From assembly GCA_964630295.1 (NCBI GenBank), contig CAZVTU010000018.1:1-10345 (forward strand): a stretch of 10,345 bases of DNA. Reading direction: 5' to 3'. Numbering within the stretch: position 1 is the stretch's first letter; every line of letters starts with the position of its first letter. Positions 1-6,065 of this stretch are shown one piece after another. The notes beneath the pieces are model-generated. The model was not told the origin of the DNA and did no database searches. It saw only the letters and a list, made by a program, of their open reading frames with translations. This stretch comes from CAZVTU01 sp964630295. Lineage in GTDB: Bacteria > Patescibacteriota > Minisyncoccia > Minisyncoccales > RBG-13-42-11. Position numbers and translations under genes: made by a program.

Positions 1-1154
1 TCTTGGAATATTTTTTGAGCTTTCTCTCTTTCTTCTTTTCGAAGAAGATCCCAGAAGTGTGGTAGAAGCTTTTCGGCAATATCAATTAACTTCCGGTAAA
101 CTCTCAATGGACTTTTTTCAGAAAATGGTGAATCCCCTTTACCGAGCTTCCCTGTCTGAAACAAGAAAAGCACTCGAGTGAAGTAGTAAATAAAGTTCCA
201 GATTGCCACAATGAATTGTCGTTCAACCACCCGACGGAAGTAGAATCTCCGCAACTGTTTTTCTTGTGCTTCACCAAAAAGTGAGATTTGGCCAGAATTA
301 TATTCCCGAAGGAATTTACTAACCATCTCTCGAAATTCCGGCACTTTATAGTTACCGGTTATTGCTCTCAATGCCCACCATCTTAGTGCTCTTTCATCCA
401 TCTCTAATTGTGTGTGAATCCGAGCAATCTCGCAAGCTATTCCGTAAGAAATCTGACCTTTTGCGACAAAATCCTGTATTTCTTTTGGTAATAAACAGAA
501 TCTTATCGCTTCCCTGACAGTCTCGGGATTTCTTCCTACTTGCCGAGCAAATTGACTTAGAGGATAATCTGGCTTTGCTTGCTTGACAAGGTGGAAGAGT
601 TCGGAATAGAAACGTGCCTCTTCATGAGGTGGAACTCTCATATGAATATTCTCTGAGGCTTGGACGAAAAGGGCTTCTAATGGTGAGATATCAACACAAA
701 GACGAACATCCACCCTTTGGTCACCGAAATGACGCTTGTAGCAACCGCCTGGGCCAAATTTTTCTCGACAACACTCACAGCCCACTTCTTGAAGATATTT
801 ACAGGCTCGTAGCCGGCGTTCACCAGCAAGAAGAATATAGAATATATCTCCATCTTTTTCTTCAACACTGGTAAGTTCAGCTATTTGATAAGTAGTACCC
901 CAAAGGAGATTAATTACTTCGAGATACCGCTGGCAGCTTTCTGGATTAAATCGAGCAATAAGTAGAGGATGCATTAAGTTTTTAGCAGCGATATCTTCGG
1001 CGAGAATTTCGATTTCTTCAAAGGTCCTTCGGGGTTGGGTTAAGACGTTAATGACATCTAAAGGGATTCGGGCTCCTTGATAGTGGTGGGGATGAAAATT
1101 CTCTTTCCTTATCGTGGATGCCAACAAGAGTAACCCCTTTGATTGCATACTCAT
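1..1154 (-). CDS. ParB-like protein (ParB/RepB/Spo0J type), C-terminus cut by window edge
   Basis: An open minus-strand frame runs without a stop from ATG 1154 off the left edge, giving 384 visible residues. The N-terminal half matches the ParB/Sulfiredoxin fold: LTQPRRTF near residues 38-45, LAEDI and HPLLI at 51-66, the GERR box in LAGERRLRA at 109-117, and ENIHM at 168-172 (usually ENIHR). A helix-turn-helix follows at about 198-218 (LSQFARQVGRNPETVREA). ParB proteins bind DNA in partition or regulation, and many bind CTP through the GERR region. An insert at about 125-147 carries Cys126, 128, 129 and 138 and could bind metal (inference). Residues 300-384 are basic and aromatic and I do not recognise them. 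AGGAGG at 1159-1164 lies 4 nt from this ATG and 10 nt from a second in-frame ATG at 1148, so either start is possible. No parA is visible. GC is about 41% (244 of the first 600 bases, hand count), against about 31% in dnaX. A plasmid or mobile-element ParB is likelier than the chromosomal one. Confidence 0.85.
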   Translation of the reverse strand, partial: MSMQSKGLLLLASTIRKENFHPHHYQGARIPLDVINVLTQPRRTFEEIEILAEDIAAKNLMHPLLIARFNPESCQRYLEVINLLWGTTYQIAELTSVEEKDGDIFYILLAGERRLRACKYLQEVGCECCREKFGPGGCYKRHFGDQRVDVRLCVDISPLEALFVQASENIHMRVPPHEEARFYSELFHLVKQAKPDYPLSQFARQVGRNPETVREAIRFCLLPKEIQDFVAKGQISYGIACEIARIHTQLEMDERALRWWALRAITGNYKVPEFREMVSKFLREYNSGQISLFGEAQEKQLRRFYFRRVVERQFIVAIWNFIYYFTRVLFLFQTGKLGKGDSPFSEKSPLRVYRKLIDIAEKLLPHFWDLLRKEEREKAQKIFQ

Positions 1155-1247
1155 TTCTCCTCCTATTCCTCTATGTTTTATTGGAAAGGTTCTGGATTTA
1201 AGTGGTATTTCCTCCTTATTTTTACTTAATTCTTTTTTCTAAATAAA
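1155..1247. other. Spacer between metallopeptidase and ParB-like gene, with orphan SD-like motif
   Basis: This 93-bp spacer marks the change from AT-rich neighbours to the GC-richer ParB-like gene. Besides the ParB ribosome-binding site, the minus strand has a second AAGGAGG at 1211-1217. It is followed by AAATACC and no ATG, GTG or TTG at suitable spacing. I see no clear terminator hairpin, attachment-site repeat or confident promoter here. Confidence 0.5.
1159..1164 (-). promoter_or_regulatory. Strong Shine-Dalgarno of the ParB-like gene
   Basis: The minus strand reads AGGAGG here. It is 4 nt from ATG 1154 and 10 nt from ATG 1148, so it does not settle the start by itself. It stands out because no other gene in the window has a comparable ribosome-binding site at normal spacing. 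Confidence 0.7.
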
Positions 1248-1625
1248 TCAAGTTTTTCTTCGACGAGATTCTGCTTCTCTTACTTGTTTTTCATCCATAC
1301 CGAAATGATGAGCGATTTCGTGCCAAATAGTATTTTTAACAATTTCTTTTATATTTTCTTCTGAACGGGCCGATTTCTCAATCGGATTTTTAAAAATGGT
1401 TATTTTATCTGGCAAAACCTGGCCATAATGCCACCTTTTTGTTTTAGGAACGCCCTCATACAAACCAAAAATAAACAAGCCCTTTCTGGCCCTTAGTTTT
1501 TCTAATTGATAAGGGGTAGGCGTGTCCTCAATTACAATCTCAACATTATCTAACTTCTCTAAAAACTTTTTGGGAATAGCTTCAATTCCCTCATTTACCA
1601 ATTTTTCAAACTTATCTTGAGTCAT
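1248..1625 (-). CDS. Small zinc metallopeptidase (zincin-like, DUF1025/PF06262-type family)
   Basis: The 125-residue product ends with a zincin site, HEIAHHFGMDE at about residues 102-112: two zinc-binding His, a catalytic Glu, and a Gly and Asp downstream as in the HExxHxxGxxD family. The N-terminal part (FEKLVNEGIEAIP, then VEIVIED) matches the usual layout of these small bacterial proteins, whose substrate is not known. An open frame continues upstream to ATG 1718, but that stretch is the tRNA-Gln gene, so ATG 1625 (MTQDKF) is the supportable start. There is no Shine-Dalgarno; only 6 nt separate the tRNA 3' end from the ATG. It is the last gene of the gtrA-like/dnaX/tRNA unit. After tRNA 3' processing the mRNA would have a leader of about 6 nt. 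The stop is TGA. No signal peptide is visible, so the protein is probably cytoplasmic. Confidence 0.88.
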   Translation of the reverse strand: MTQDKFEKLVNEGIEAIPKKFLEKLDNVEIVIEDTPTPYQLEKLRARKGLFIFGLYEGVPKTKRWHYGQVLPDKITIFKNPIEKSARSEENIKEIVKNTIWHEIAHHFGMDEKQVREAESRRRKT

Positions 1626-1631
1626 AATTTG

Positions 1632-1702
1632 CTGCGGGGCTTGGACTCGAACCAAGATTAACGGCTCCAAAGGCCGCTGTCCTACCATTAGACGACCCCG
1701 CA
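1632..1702 (-). tRNA. tRNA-Gln (anticodon UUG)
   Basis: The 71-nt minus-strand sequence folds as a full cloverleaf. The acceptor stem TGCGGGG/CCCCGCA pairs perfectly over 7 bp. The D stem is GTCT/GGAC with loop AATGGTA. The anticodon stem is GCGGC/GCCGT (one G-U pair) with loop CTTTGGA. The variable loop has 4 nt, and the T stem CTTGG/CCAAG carries loop TTCGAGT. Bases 34-36 read TTG (positions 1670-1668), the Gln anticodon for CAA codons, and the discriminator is G, as usual for tRNA-Gln. CCA is not encoded (G is followed by CAA), so it must be added afterwards. The 5' end directly follows the dnaX stop codon with no spacer, and the 3' end is 6 nt before the metallopeptidase ATG. It is therefore probably cut out of an operon transcript, although a promoter inside dnaX is possible. 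Confidence 0.95.
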
Positions 1703-2821
1703 TTAAATAATTCCACAAGCTTCAATTATAGCTAACTCCAAAGGCAATTGGGGGATGGAAGAATATTTCATTCGATTTTCAGCTTCTAAGAAAAGGTTTA
1801 AAATTCGGCGAATTTCTTCTTCTTTTAAAATCACTGTTTGTTTTTGAAGCCTCTCAAATTCTTCCTTAGTTAAACCAGTTATAATTGGGTTGGCTGTTTC
1901 TATCCCAGTTATTTTTAATATTAAAACTTGCCTTAAATAATTAATAAATGCTTTAGTAAATTCTTGGAGGTCGGAGCCTTTATCAACGATATCTTGTAAA
2001 AAGTTAATTGCTTGAGATGCCTTTTTTTGGGAAAGGAGATCAAAAAAATTACTTACCAAATTTATTTCGACCAGTCCTAATAAATTTTTAATATCCTCCA
2101 TTTTAATACCACCTTCTTTATTAAAAGAACCATGAAACGTTAACACTTGATCTAACAAACTTTCAGCATCCCTAATTGAACCCTCGGAATTTAAGGCTAT
2201 TAATTCCAGGGCCGGTTCTTCGATTTTAACTTTCTCTTTATTAGCGATTACATCTAATCTTTTAATAATTTCTGGGATTGTCAATTTTCTAAAATCAAAT
2301 CTTTGACAGCGAGAAATAATGGTTGGAAGCATTTTATGAATTTCGGTGGTGGCTAAAATGAAAATTGCGTGAGGGGGAGGTTCTTCTAAAGTTTTCAAAA
2401 GAGCATTAGCCGCTTCTTTCGTTAATTGGTGTGATTCATCAATAATGAATACCTTATATTTTGATTTGGTGGGAGCAAATTTTATTCCTTCTCTTAATTC
2501 TCGTATTTCATCAATTCCGCGATGAGAAGCGGCATCAATTTCTATTAAATCTAAAGACCTGTTTTCTATTATCTCTAAACAAGATTCACATTGATTACAG
2601 GGTTCGAACTCATTATTTTTCCGGTTTTGACAATTGAGTGATTTGGCTAAAAGCCTAGCTATGGTGGTTTTTCCACTACCTCGGGGACCGGAAAACAAAT
2701 AAGCATGGGAAATAATTCCTGATAAAATAGCGTTAGTTAAAGTTTGAACAATGTGTTCTTGTCCAATAATCTCGGAAAATTTTTGGGGTCTGTACTTTCG
2801 ATAAAGAACTAAATTATTCAT
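1703..2821 (-). CDS. dnaX: DNA polymerase III subunit gamma (short gamma/tau, clamp loader ATPase)
   Basis: The 372-residue AAA+ ATPase is the motor of the clamp loader that places the sliding clamp on primed DNA. Visible motifs, in order: the family start LYRKYRPQKFSEIIGQ at 6-21; Walker A GPRGSGKT at 45-52; a zinc module with Cys64, 75, 78 and 81; Walker B IIDESHQL at 126-133; sensor 1 ATTE at 157-160; arginine finger in SRCQRF at 170-175; sensor 2 GSIRDAESLLDQ at 214-225. Domain III, the collar, fills the rest. The protein ends there, so it is gamma-like and lacks the tau extension that binds helicase and polymerase alpha in E. coli. Start ATG 2821 is 9 nt after the gtrA-like stop with only TTTTATTTT before it, so there is no ribosome-binding site. 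The TAA stop is followed immediately by tRNA-Gln. Confidence 0.97.
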   Translation of the reverse strand: MNNLVLYRKYRPQKFSEIIGQEHIVQTLTNAILSGIISHAYLFSGPRGSGKTTIARLLAKSLNCQNRKNNEFEPCNQCESCLEIIENRSLDLIEIDAASHRGIDEIRELREGIKFAPTKSKYKVFIIDESHQLTKEAANALLKTLEEPPPHAIFILATTEIHKMLPTIISRCQRFDFRKLTIPEIIKRLDVIANKEKVKIEEPALELIALNSEGSIRDAESLLDQVLTFHGSFNKEGGIKMEDIKNLLGLVEINLVSNFFDLLSQKKASQAINFLQDIVDKGSDLQEFTKAFINYLRQVLILKITGIETANPIITGLTKEEFERLQKQTVILKEEEIRRILNLFLEAENRMKYSSIPQLPLELAIIEACGII

Positions 2822-2830
2822 AAAATAAAA

Positions 2831-3427
2831 TTATTTTTTGAAAACAATAAATTTATACCCAATAAAATTCCAAGCAGCAGCAGAAATCGCCGCAATAATT
2901 CCACCAACATTAGCCCAAAGTTTCGGTGTTATTTCAAACTGGGGACCGATTACATTAACAACCAAAGATGCAAATCCAACATTAATTCCAAAACCAACTA
3001 AGGTGACTAAAAAGAATTGGCCGAACTCTTTTCCCATCTCAGTCTTTTCCATTTTTTCAAATGCCCAAAATTTATCTCCAAAATATTTACTACAAGTAGC
3101 CACGATAAAAGAAATTCCTTTAAATACTGAATAAAAAATCCCCGAAGCAATTCCTGAAACCAACATTAAGAGATTTAATATACCCAGATCAACCATTGTA
3201 GCCAAAACTCCAATTAAAAGATATTTCGCTGCCTGAAAGATCCACAAAAATTTCTTTCCTAAAAGCCAGCTTACCCAAAGACAGAAAAGAGCTAGAAATG
3301 GAGTAAAAACTGCTAAAATCCAATTCAGAAAGTTTATCCTAACTCCCAAATTCTCCAGTATACTGTAAAAGAACCAGGCGATAACTTCACCGCATCCTAA
3401 AGCTAAAATAATGTCAATTTTTTTCAT
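2831..3427 (-). CDS. GtrA-like integral membrane protein
   Basis: The 198-residue product is very hydrophobic. Residues about 66-196 fit the GtrA-like domain (PF04138 type): four membrane segments at roughly 67-91, 95-115, 136-160 and 171-193, with the typical AAKYLLIGVLATMVDLG start, a charged KYFGDKFWAFEK loop and a WNFIGYKFIVFKK end. GtrA proteins are thought to move polyprenyl-linked sugars across the membrane for surface polysaccharides; the role here is inferred. About 60 residues with two further membrane segments (roughly 5-24 and 33-57) precede the domain, so the protein is longer than the usual single-domain form. It is the first gene of the minus-strand unit leading into dnaX, which starts 9 nt downstream. 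A TGATAAAAT element (3460-3452) upstream could be its -10. No Shine-Dalgarno precedes ATG 3427. Confidence 0.85.
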   Translation of the reverse strand: MKKIDIILALGCGEVIAWFFYSILENLGVRINFLNWILAVFTPFLALFCLWVSWLLGKKFLWIFQAAKYLLIGVLATMVDLGILNLLMLVSGIASGIFYSVFKGISFIVATCSKYFGDKFWAFEKMEKTEMGKEFGQFFLVTLVGFGINVGFASLVVNVIGPQFEITPKLWANVGGIIAAISAAAWNFIGYKFIVFKK

Positions 3428-3451
3428 AATTGGTGTGGCTAATGTTAAGCT

Positions 3452-3460
3452 ATTTTATCA
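3452..3460 (-). promoter_or_regulatory. Putative extended -10 of the gtrA-like/dnaX unit
   Basis: The minus strand reads TGATAAAAT, an extended -10 (TGn plus TAAAAT). Transcription would start near 3445, giving a leader of roughly 18 nt before ATG 3427. I see no clear -35. It is one arm of a perfect inverted repeat with the cysS-side element, so it could instead be a regulator site. Confidence 0.35.
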
Positions 3461-3484
3461 TAAATTTCCCAAAAAATCAAAAGG

Positions 3485-3493
3485 TGATAAAAT
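3485..3493 (+). promoter_or_regulatory. Putative extended -10 of cysS (leaderless start predicted)
   Basis: TGATAAAAT ends 8 nt before ATG 3502, so transcription would begin almost at the start codon. The only purine-rich candidate for a ribosome-binding site, AAGGTGA at 3481-3487, overlaps this element and would lie upstream of the RNA start; it is also too far (14 nt) from the ATG. Confidence 0.4.
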
Positions 3494-3501
3494 AAAATAA
3501 T

Positions 3502-4893
3502 ATGCTGAAAATCTACAATACCTTATCTAGGAAAAAAGAAAAATTTCAGCCAAGAAAGGGTAAGAAGGTTAACTTTTTTGTCTGTGGGCCGACGGTGTAC
3601 GATTACTCTCACCTCGGCCATGCCAGGACCTATATTGTTTTTGATGCGATTGTTAAATACCTCAGAGAGAAAGGGTACGATGTTTTTTACCTTCAAAATA
3701 TTACTGATATTGATGACAAAATTATTAAAAGAGCTAGAGAAAAAAAAGTTTCTGTTCAGAGAATAGCTAGAGATTTCGAAAAAGAATATCTGAAAGATAT
3801 GAAAACTTTAAAAATTGATAGTGTAACAAGGTACGCCAGAGCTACCAACCACATTAAAGAAATTATTAGTCAAGTTGAAAGACTTTTGAAAAAAGGTTAT
3901 GCCTATCAAATCAAAGATGGAATTTACTATGATATTAAGAAATTCAAAAACTATGGAAGATTATCAAGAAGAACAATAATTCAGGCTGAAGACGCCATCT
4001 CCAGAATTGATGAGGCTAAAGAAAAACGGAATAAAGGAGATTTTTGCTTGTGGAAACTATCAAAAATTGGAGAACCTGCCTGGTCCAGTCCCTGGGGTAA
4101 AGGAAGACCGGGTTGGCATATCGAAGATACCGCAATTACTGAAAAATATTTTGGTCCTCAATATGATATTCACGGAGGGGCTCAAGATTTAATTTTTCCC
4201 CATCACGAAGCTGAAATCGCTCAAATGGAGGCAATTTCTAATAAAAGCCCCATGGTGAGATACTGGATTCATTCTGGGTTTTTAACAGTTAAAGGTCGGA
4301 AGATGGCTAAATCTCTTGGAAATTTTATTACAATTAAAGATTTTTTGGAAAAATATTCTCCTCGTCTCTTGAGGTTACTAATCATTAAAAATCACTATCG
4401 CTCCCCCATTGATTATAACGAAAAGATAATCTTGCAAACCAAAAAAGAATTAGAAAGAATTGATGAATTCATAACAAAAGTCAAAAGTCAAAACTCAAAA
4501 GTCAAAACTACAATTCAAAACCTAAAAATTTCAAAATTCCAAACAGAGTTTAATAAAGTAATGGAAGACGATTTTAATACCCCAAAAGCTATTGCCGTAA
4601 TTTTTAATCTAGTAAATAAGGGCAACTCTCTAATCGCTAAAGATAAACTATCCTCTACTGACACAAAAAAGATTTTAGAATTTTTGAAAAAAGTTGATAA
4701 AGTTTTTAATTTCATTTTCTGGCCAAAACCAAAAGAAAAACTTCCTCCTCTTGTGCTAAGCTTAGCCAAGCACAGAGAAAAATATAGGAAAGAGGGTAAA
4801 TGGGAAAAAGCTGATAAAATAAGAAAAAAAATTAAGAAAATGGGTTGGTGGATTGAAGATACCAAAGAAGGACCGAAACTTAAAAAACTTTAA
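3502..4893 (+). CDS. cysS: Cysteine--tRNA ligase
   Basis: The 463-residue class I synthetase charges tRNA-Cys in the cytoplasm; the length is normal. Visible motifs: FVCGPTVYDYSHLGHART at 26-43 with the HIGH-type HLGH and zinc ligand Cys28; FYLQNITDIDDKII at 62-75; YDIHGGAQDLIFPHHEAEIAQ at 221-241 with His234 and Glu238; and KMAKS (KMSKS loop) at 267-271. The remaining zinc ligand, Cys in the usual GWHIEC motif, is Asp209 here (GWHIEDTAI). The VMEDDFNTPKA motif at 353-363 opens the helical domain. The linker just before it (about 325-345) is encoded by a tract of CAAAAGT-like heptamers. The C-terminus is Lys-rich and its last codons and TAA overlap the 4888-4922 repeat. ATG 3502 is the only good start and lies 8 nt after a TGATAAAAT element. 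Confidence 0.98.
   Translation: MLKIYNTLSRKKEKFQPRKGKKVNFFVCGPTVYDYSHLGHARTYIVFDAIVKYLREKGYDVFYLQNITDIDDKIIKRAREKKVSVQRIARDFEKEYLKDMKTLKIDSVTRYARATNHIKEIISQVERLLKKGYAYQIKDGIYYDIKKFKNYGRLSRRTIIQAEDAISRIDEAKEKRNKGDFCLWKLSKIGEPAWSSPWGKGRPGWHIEDTAITEKYFGPQYDIHGGAQDLIFPHHEAEIAQMEAISNKSPMVRYWIHSGFLTVKGRKMAKSLGNFITIKDFLEKYSPRLLRLLIIKNHYRSPIDYNEKIILQTKKELERIDEFITKVKSQNSKVKTTIQNLKISKFQTEFNKVMEDDFNTPKAIAVIFNLVNKGNSLIAKDKLSSTDTKKILEFLKKVDKVFNFIFWPKPKEKLPPLVLSLAKHREKYRKEGKWEKADKIRKKIKKMGWWIEDTKEGPKLKKL
4475..4529 (+). repeat. Heptamer repeat tract inside cysS
   Basis: Five contiguous in-phase 7-mers lie at 4475-4509: CAAAAGT, CAAAAGT, CAAAACT, CAAAAGT, CAAAACT. A degenerate continuation follows (ACAATT, CAAAACC, TAAAAAT) to about 4529. 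Since 7 is not a multiple of 3, the encoded residues (Lys, Ser, Asn, Gln, Thr-rich) are not a peptide repeat. The tract lies in a variable linker of CysRS between the catalytic core and the helical domain. Confidence 0.75.
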
Positions 4894-4922
4894 ACTTTAG
4901 ACAATAAACTTTAAGTCTTAAC
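4888..4922. repeat. Heptamer tract at the cysS/glycosyltransferase convergent junction
   Basis: The 35 bp divide into five 7-mers: CTTTAAA, CTTTAGA, CAATAAA, CTTTAAG, TCTTAAC. The first contains the cysS stop (TAA 4891-4893). The last two supply the final codons of the glycosyltransferase on the other strand (GTT AAG ACT TAA). Only 17 bp separate the two genes, so the tract forms the whole spacer plus both 3' ends. It shares CAATAAA and CTTTAAA units with the tract at 8042-8121. Confidence 0.7.
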
Positions 4923-6050
4923 TTTCTTTTTTTGACAAAATTGATAAAATGCTAGGACTTGGTCAGCTATCTTGGGCCAGGAATATTTTTGAGCTTCGAT
5001 TCGTCCCCACTCCCCCATTTCTTTTCTTAATCGGGGGTTTTTTATTAAAATTTCTAATTTTTTCGCTAAAGTTTTATAATCTTTCGGTTTAATTAAAAAC
5101 CTTTTACCTTTACCTTTTTCTAATACCCCTTTATATCCTTGATTAGCAAAAGCCACTACCGGAATACCCGAAGCCATAGCCTCAATTAAGACAATACCAA
5201 AACTTTCACCATAAATAGCAGGACTTACAAAAATGTCAGAAGTTTGATAATATCTTGGGATTATTTCTCCCCTTTTTTCACCTTCAAAAATTACTTCTCT
5301 TAGCCGATTTTTCTTCACCCATTTTTGACAGTCATCTTTTAGTGGTCCTTCACCTACTACAATTAATCTTAAGTTCGAGAATTTCTTTTCTAAAATTTTG
5401 AAAGCTCTGAGTAGATAAATTAACCCTTTTCTTTCTTCGATTCGACCAAGAAATAGGATATTAATTTTTCCATCAGAAAATTTTTTTAATTTAGGAACCT
5501 GAGGATTAAACTCATTTAAATTTATTCCATTTGGAATCACTACTTTTGGCCCCTTATAATCTTTTAGAATCTCAAGGTTTAAAGGAGCAACCCCAATTAA
5601 TCCATCTATTTTCCATTGACAGATCTTATTAAAAATATAAAGAAAACCAGGAAATATCTTTAAAAAACTACTTCCTTCAAGATTGGCATGAAGAGTTAAA
5701 ATATTAAGAGATTTTGACCATTCCAAAATTTGAACAGCTGAAGGGAAACCAAAATTATGAAAATGAAGAATATCGAATTTTTCTTTTCTTAAAACTTTTC
5801 TTATAGCGAAGGGGTTAAAATTTATACATAAATCAGCCTGGGTTCCAGCTACTGGAAGAGGGAAAGAGGTTCCCAATAAAATTACATCTTCACCATAATT
5901 TTCTTTTCTTGACCTTCGAGGAACAATAATTTTTGACTTGATACCCTTTTTTTTAAATTCATTGTGTAATCCTAAAATATGACGTTTTACTCCTCCTGGA
6001 TGTAAAAAAGAATGGAAAGATATTAAACCTACCTTGAGTTTCTTAGCCAT
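4911..6050 (-). CDS. Glycosyltransferase family 4-like protein (GT-B fold)
   Basis: The 379-residue product has both halves of a GT-B retaining glycosyltransferase. The N-terminal acceptor domain opens with LKVGLISFHSFLHPGGVKRH at 5-24 (the GGV loop), with HFHNFG at 96-101 and THLH-type His121 (TLHANL). The C-terminal nucleotide-sugar domain has VIPNGINLNEF at 171-181, FLGRIEERKGL at 200-210, VVGEGPL at 231-237 and the EX7E motif Glu282...Glu290 (GESFGIVLIEAMASGIPVV). Such enzymes move a sugar from a nucleotide donor to a lipid or glycan; the layout resembles PimA-type mannosyltransferases, but donor and acceptor cannot be read from sequence. No membrane segment is evident, so membrane association would be peripheral. 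The gene converges on cysS and starts 19 bp from dnaB on the other strand. TATAAT lies 9 nt before ATG 6050 and no Shine-Dalgarno is present. A surface-glycan role alongside the GtrA-like protein is plausible. Confidence 0.93.
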   Translation of the reverse strand: MAKKLKVGLISFHSFLHPGGVKRHILGLHNEFKKKGIKSKIIVPRRSRKENYGEDVILLGTSFPLPVAGTQADLCINFNPFAIRKVLRKEKFDILHFHNFGFPSAVQILEWSKSLNILTLHANLEGSSFLKIFPGFLYIFNKICQWKIDGLIGVAPLNLEILKDYKGPKVVIPNGINLNEFNPQVPKLKKFSDGKINILFLGRIEERKGLIYLLRAFKILEKKFSNLRLIVVGEGPLKDDCQKWVKKNRLREVIFEGEKRGEIIPRYYQTSDIFVSPAIYGESFGIVLIEAMASGIPVVAFANQGYKGVLEKGKGKRFLIKPKDYKTLAKKLEILIKNPRLRKEMGEWGRIEAQKYSWPKIADQVLAFYQFCQKKKVKT

Positions 6051-6053
6051 ATT

Positions 6054-6062
6054 TGATATATT
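6054..6062 (+). promoter_or_regulatory. Putative extended -10 of dnaB (leaderless start predicted)
   Basis: TGATATATT (TGn plus TATATT) ends 7 nt before ATG 6070, placing the RNA start at or next to the start codon. It overlaps the opposite-strand TATAAT of the glycosyltransferase by 3 bp, and both lie in a 19-bp spacer. Confidence 0.45.
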
Positions 6063-6065
6063 ATA
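6060..6065 (-). promoter_or_regulatory. Putative -10 (TATAAT) of the glycosyltransferase gene
   Basis: The minus strand has a consensus TATAAT ending 9 nt before ATG 6050, which predicts an RNA start within about 2-4 nt of the codon. It overlaps the dnaB -10 on the other strand. A -35 would have to lie inside the dnaB coding region; I see no convincing one. Confidence 0.45.

Larger units (their letters stand above)
3451..3494. repeat. Perfect 10-bp inverted repeat in the gtrA/cysS divergent spacer
   Basis: TATTTTATCA at 3451-3460 is the exact reverse complement of TGATAAAATA at 3485-3494, with 24 bp between them. The repeat sits in the only noncoding stretch (74 bp) between two divergent genes. 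Each arm reads as an extended -10 pointing at its own gene. Mirror-image promoters are the simplest reading; an operator is the alternative. Confidence 0.6.

Noticed and set aside
614..874. Plus-strand ORF of 86 codons, and a minus-strand one at 677-868 in another frame
   Set aside because: Both overlap the ParB-like gene, whose frame shows recognisable ParB and HTH motifs throughout; neither shows family features or a ribosome-binding site.
1155..1702. Integration of a mobile element at the 3' end of tRNA-Gln
   Set aside because: An AT-rich ordinary metallopeptidase gene lies directly after the tRNA, no integrase is visible, and I find no repeated tRNA 3' fragment in the window.
1626..1718. 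An N-terminal extension of the metallopeptidase back to ATG 1718 (31 extra residues)
   Set aside because: The stretch folds as a complete tRNA-Gln on the same strand, and the extension has no match to the peptidase family; the start at 1625 fits the family start.
1703..2821. Programmed frameshift making both tau and gamma from dnaX
   Set aside because: The gene ends after domain III and is followed at once by a tRNA, so no tau extension is available downstream.
2838..3134. Plus-strand ORF of 98 codons opposite the gtrA-like gene
   Set aside because: The minus-strand frame has the GtrA-like helices and motif order; the plus frame has no recognisable features.
4515..4865. Minus-strand ORF of 116 codons opposite the end of cysS
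   Set aside because: It is antisense to well-conserved CysRS sequence and has low-complexity hydrophobic composition typical of a complement of Lys-rich coding DNA.
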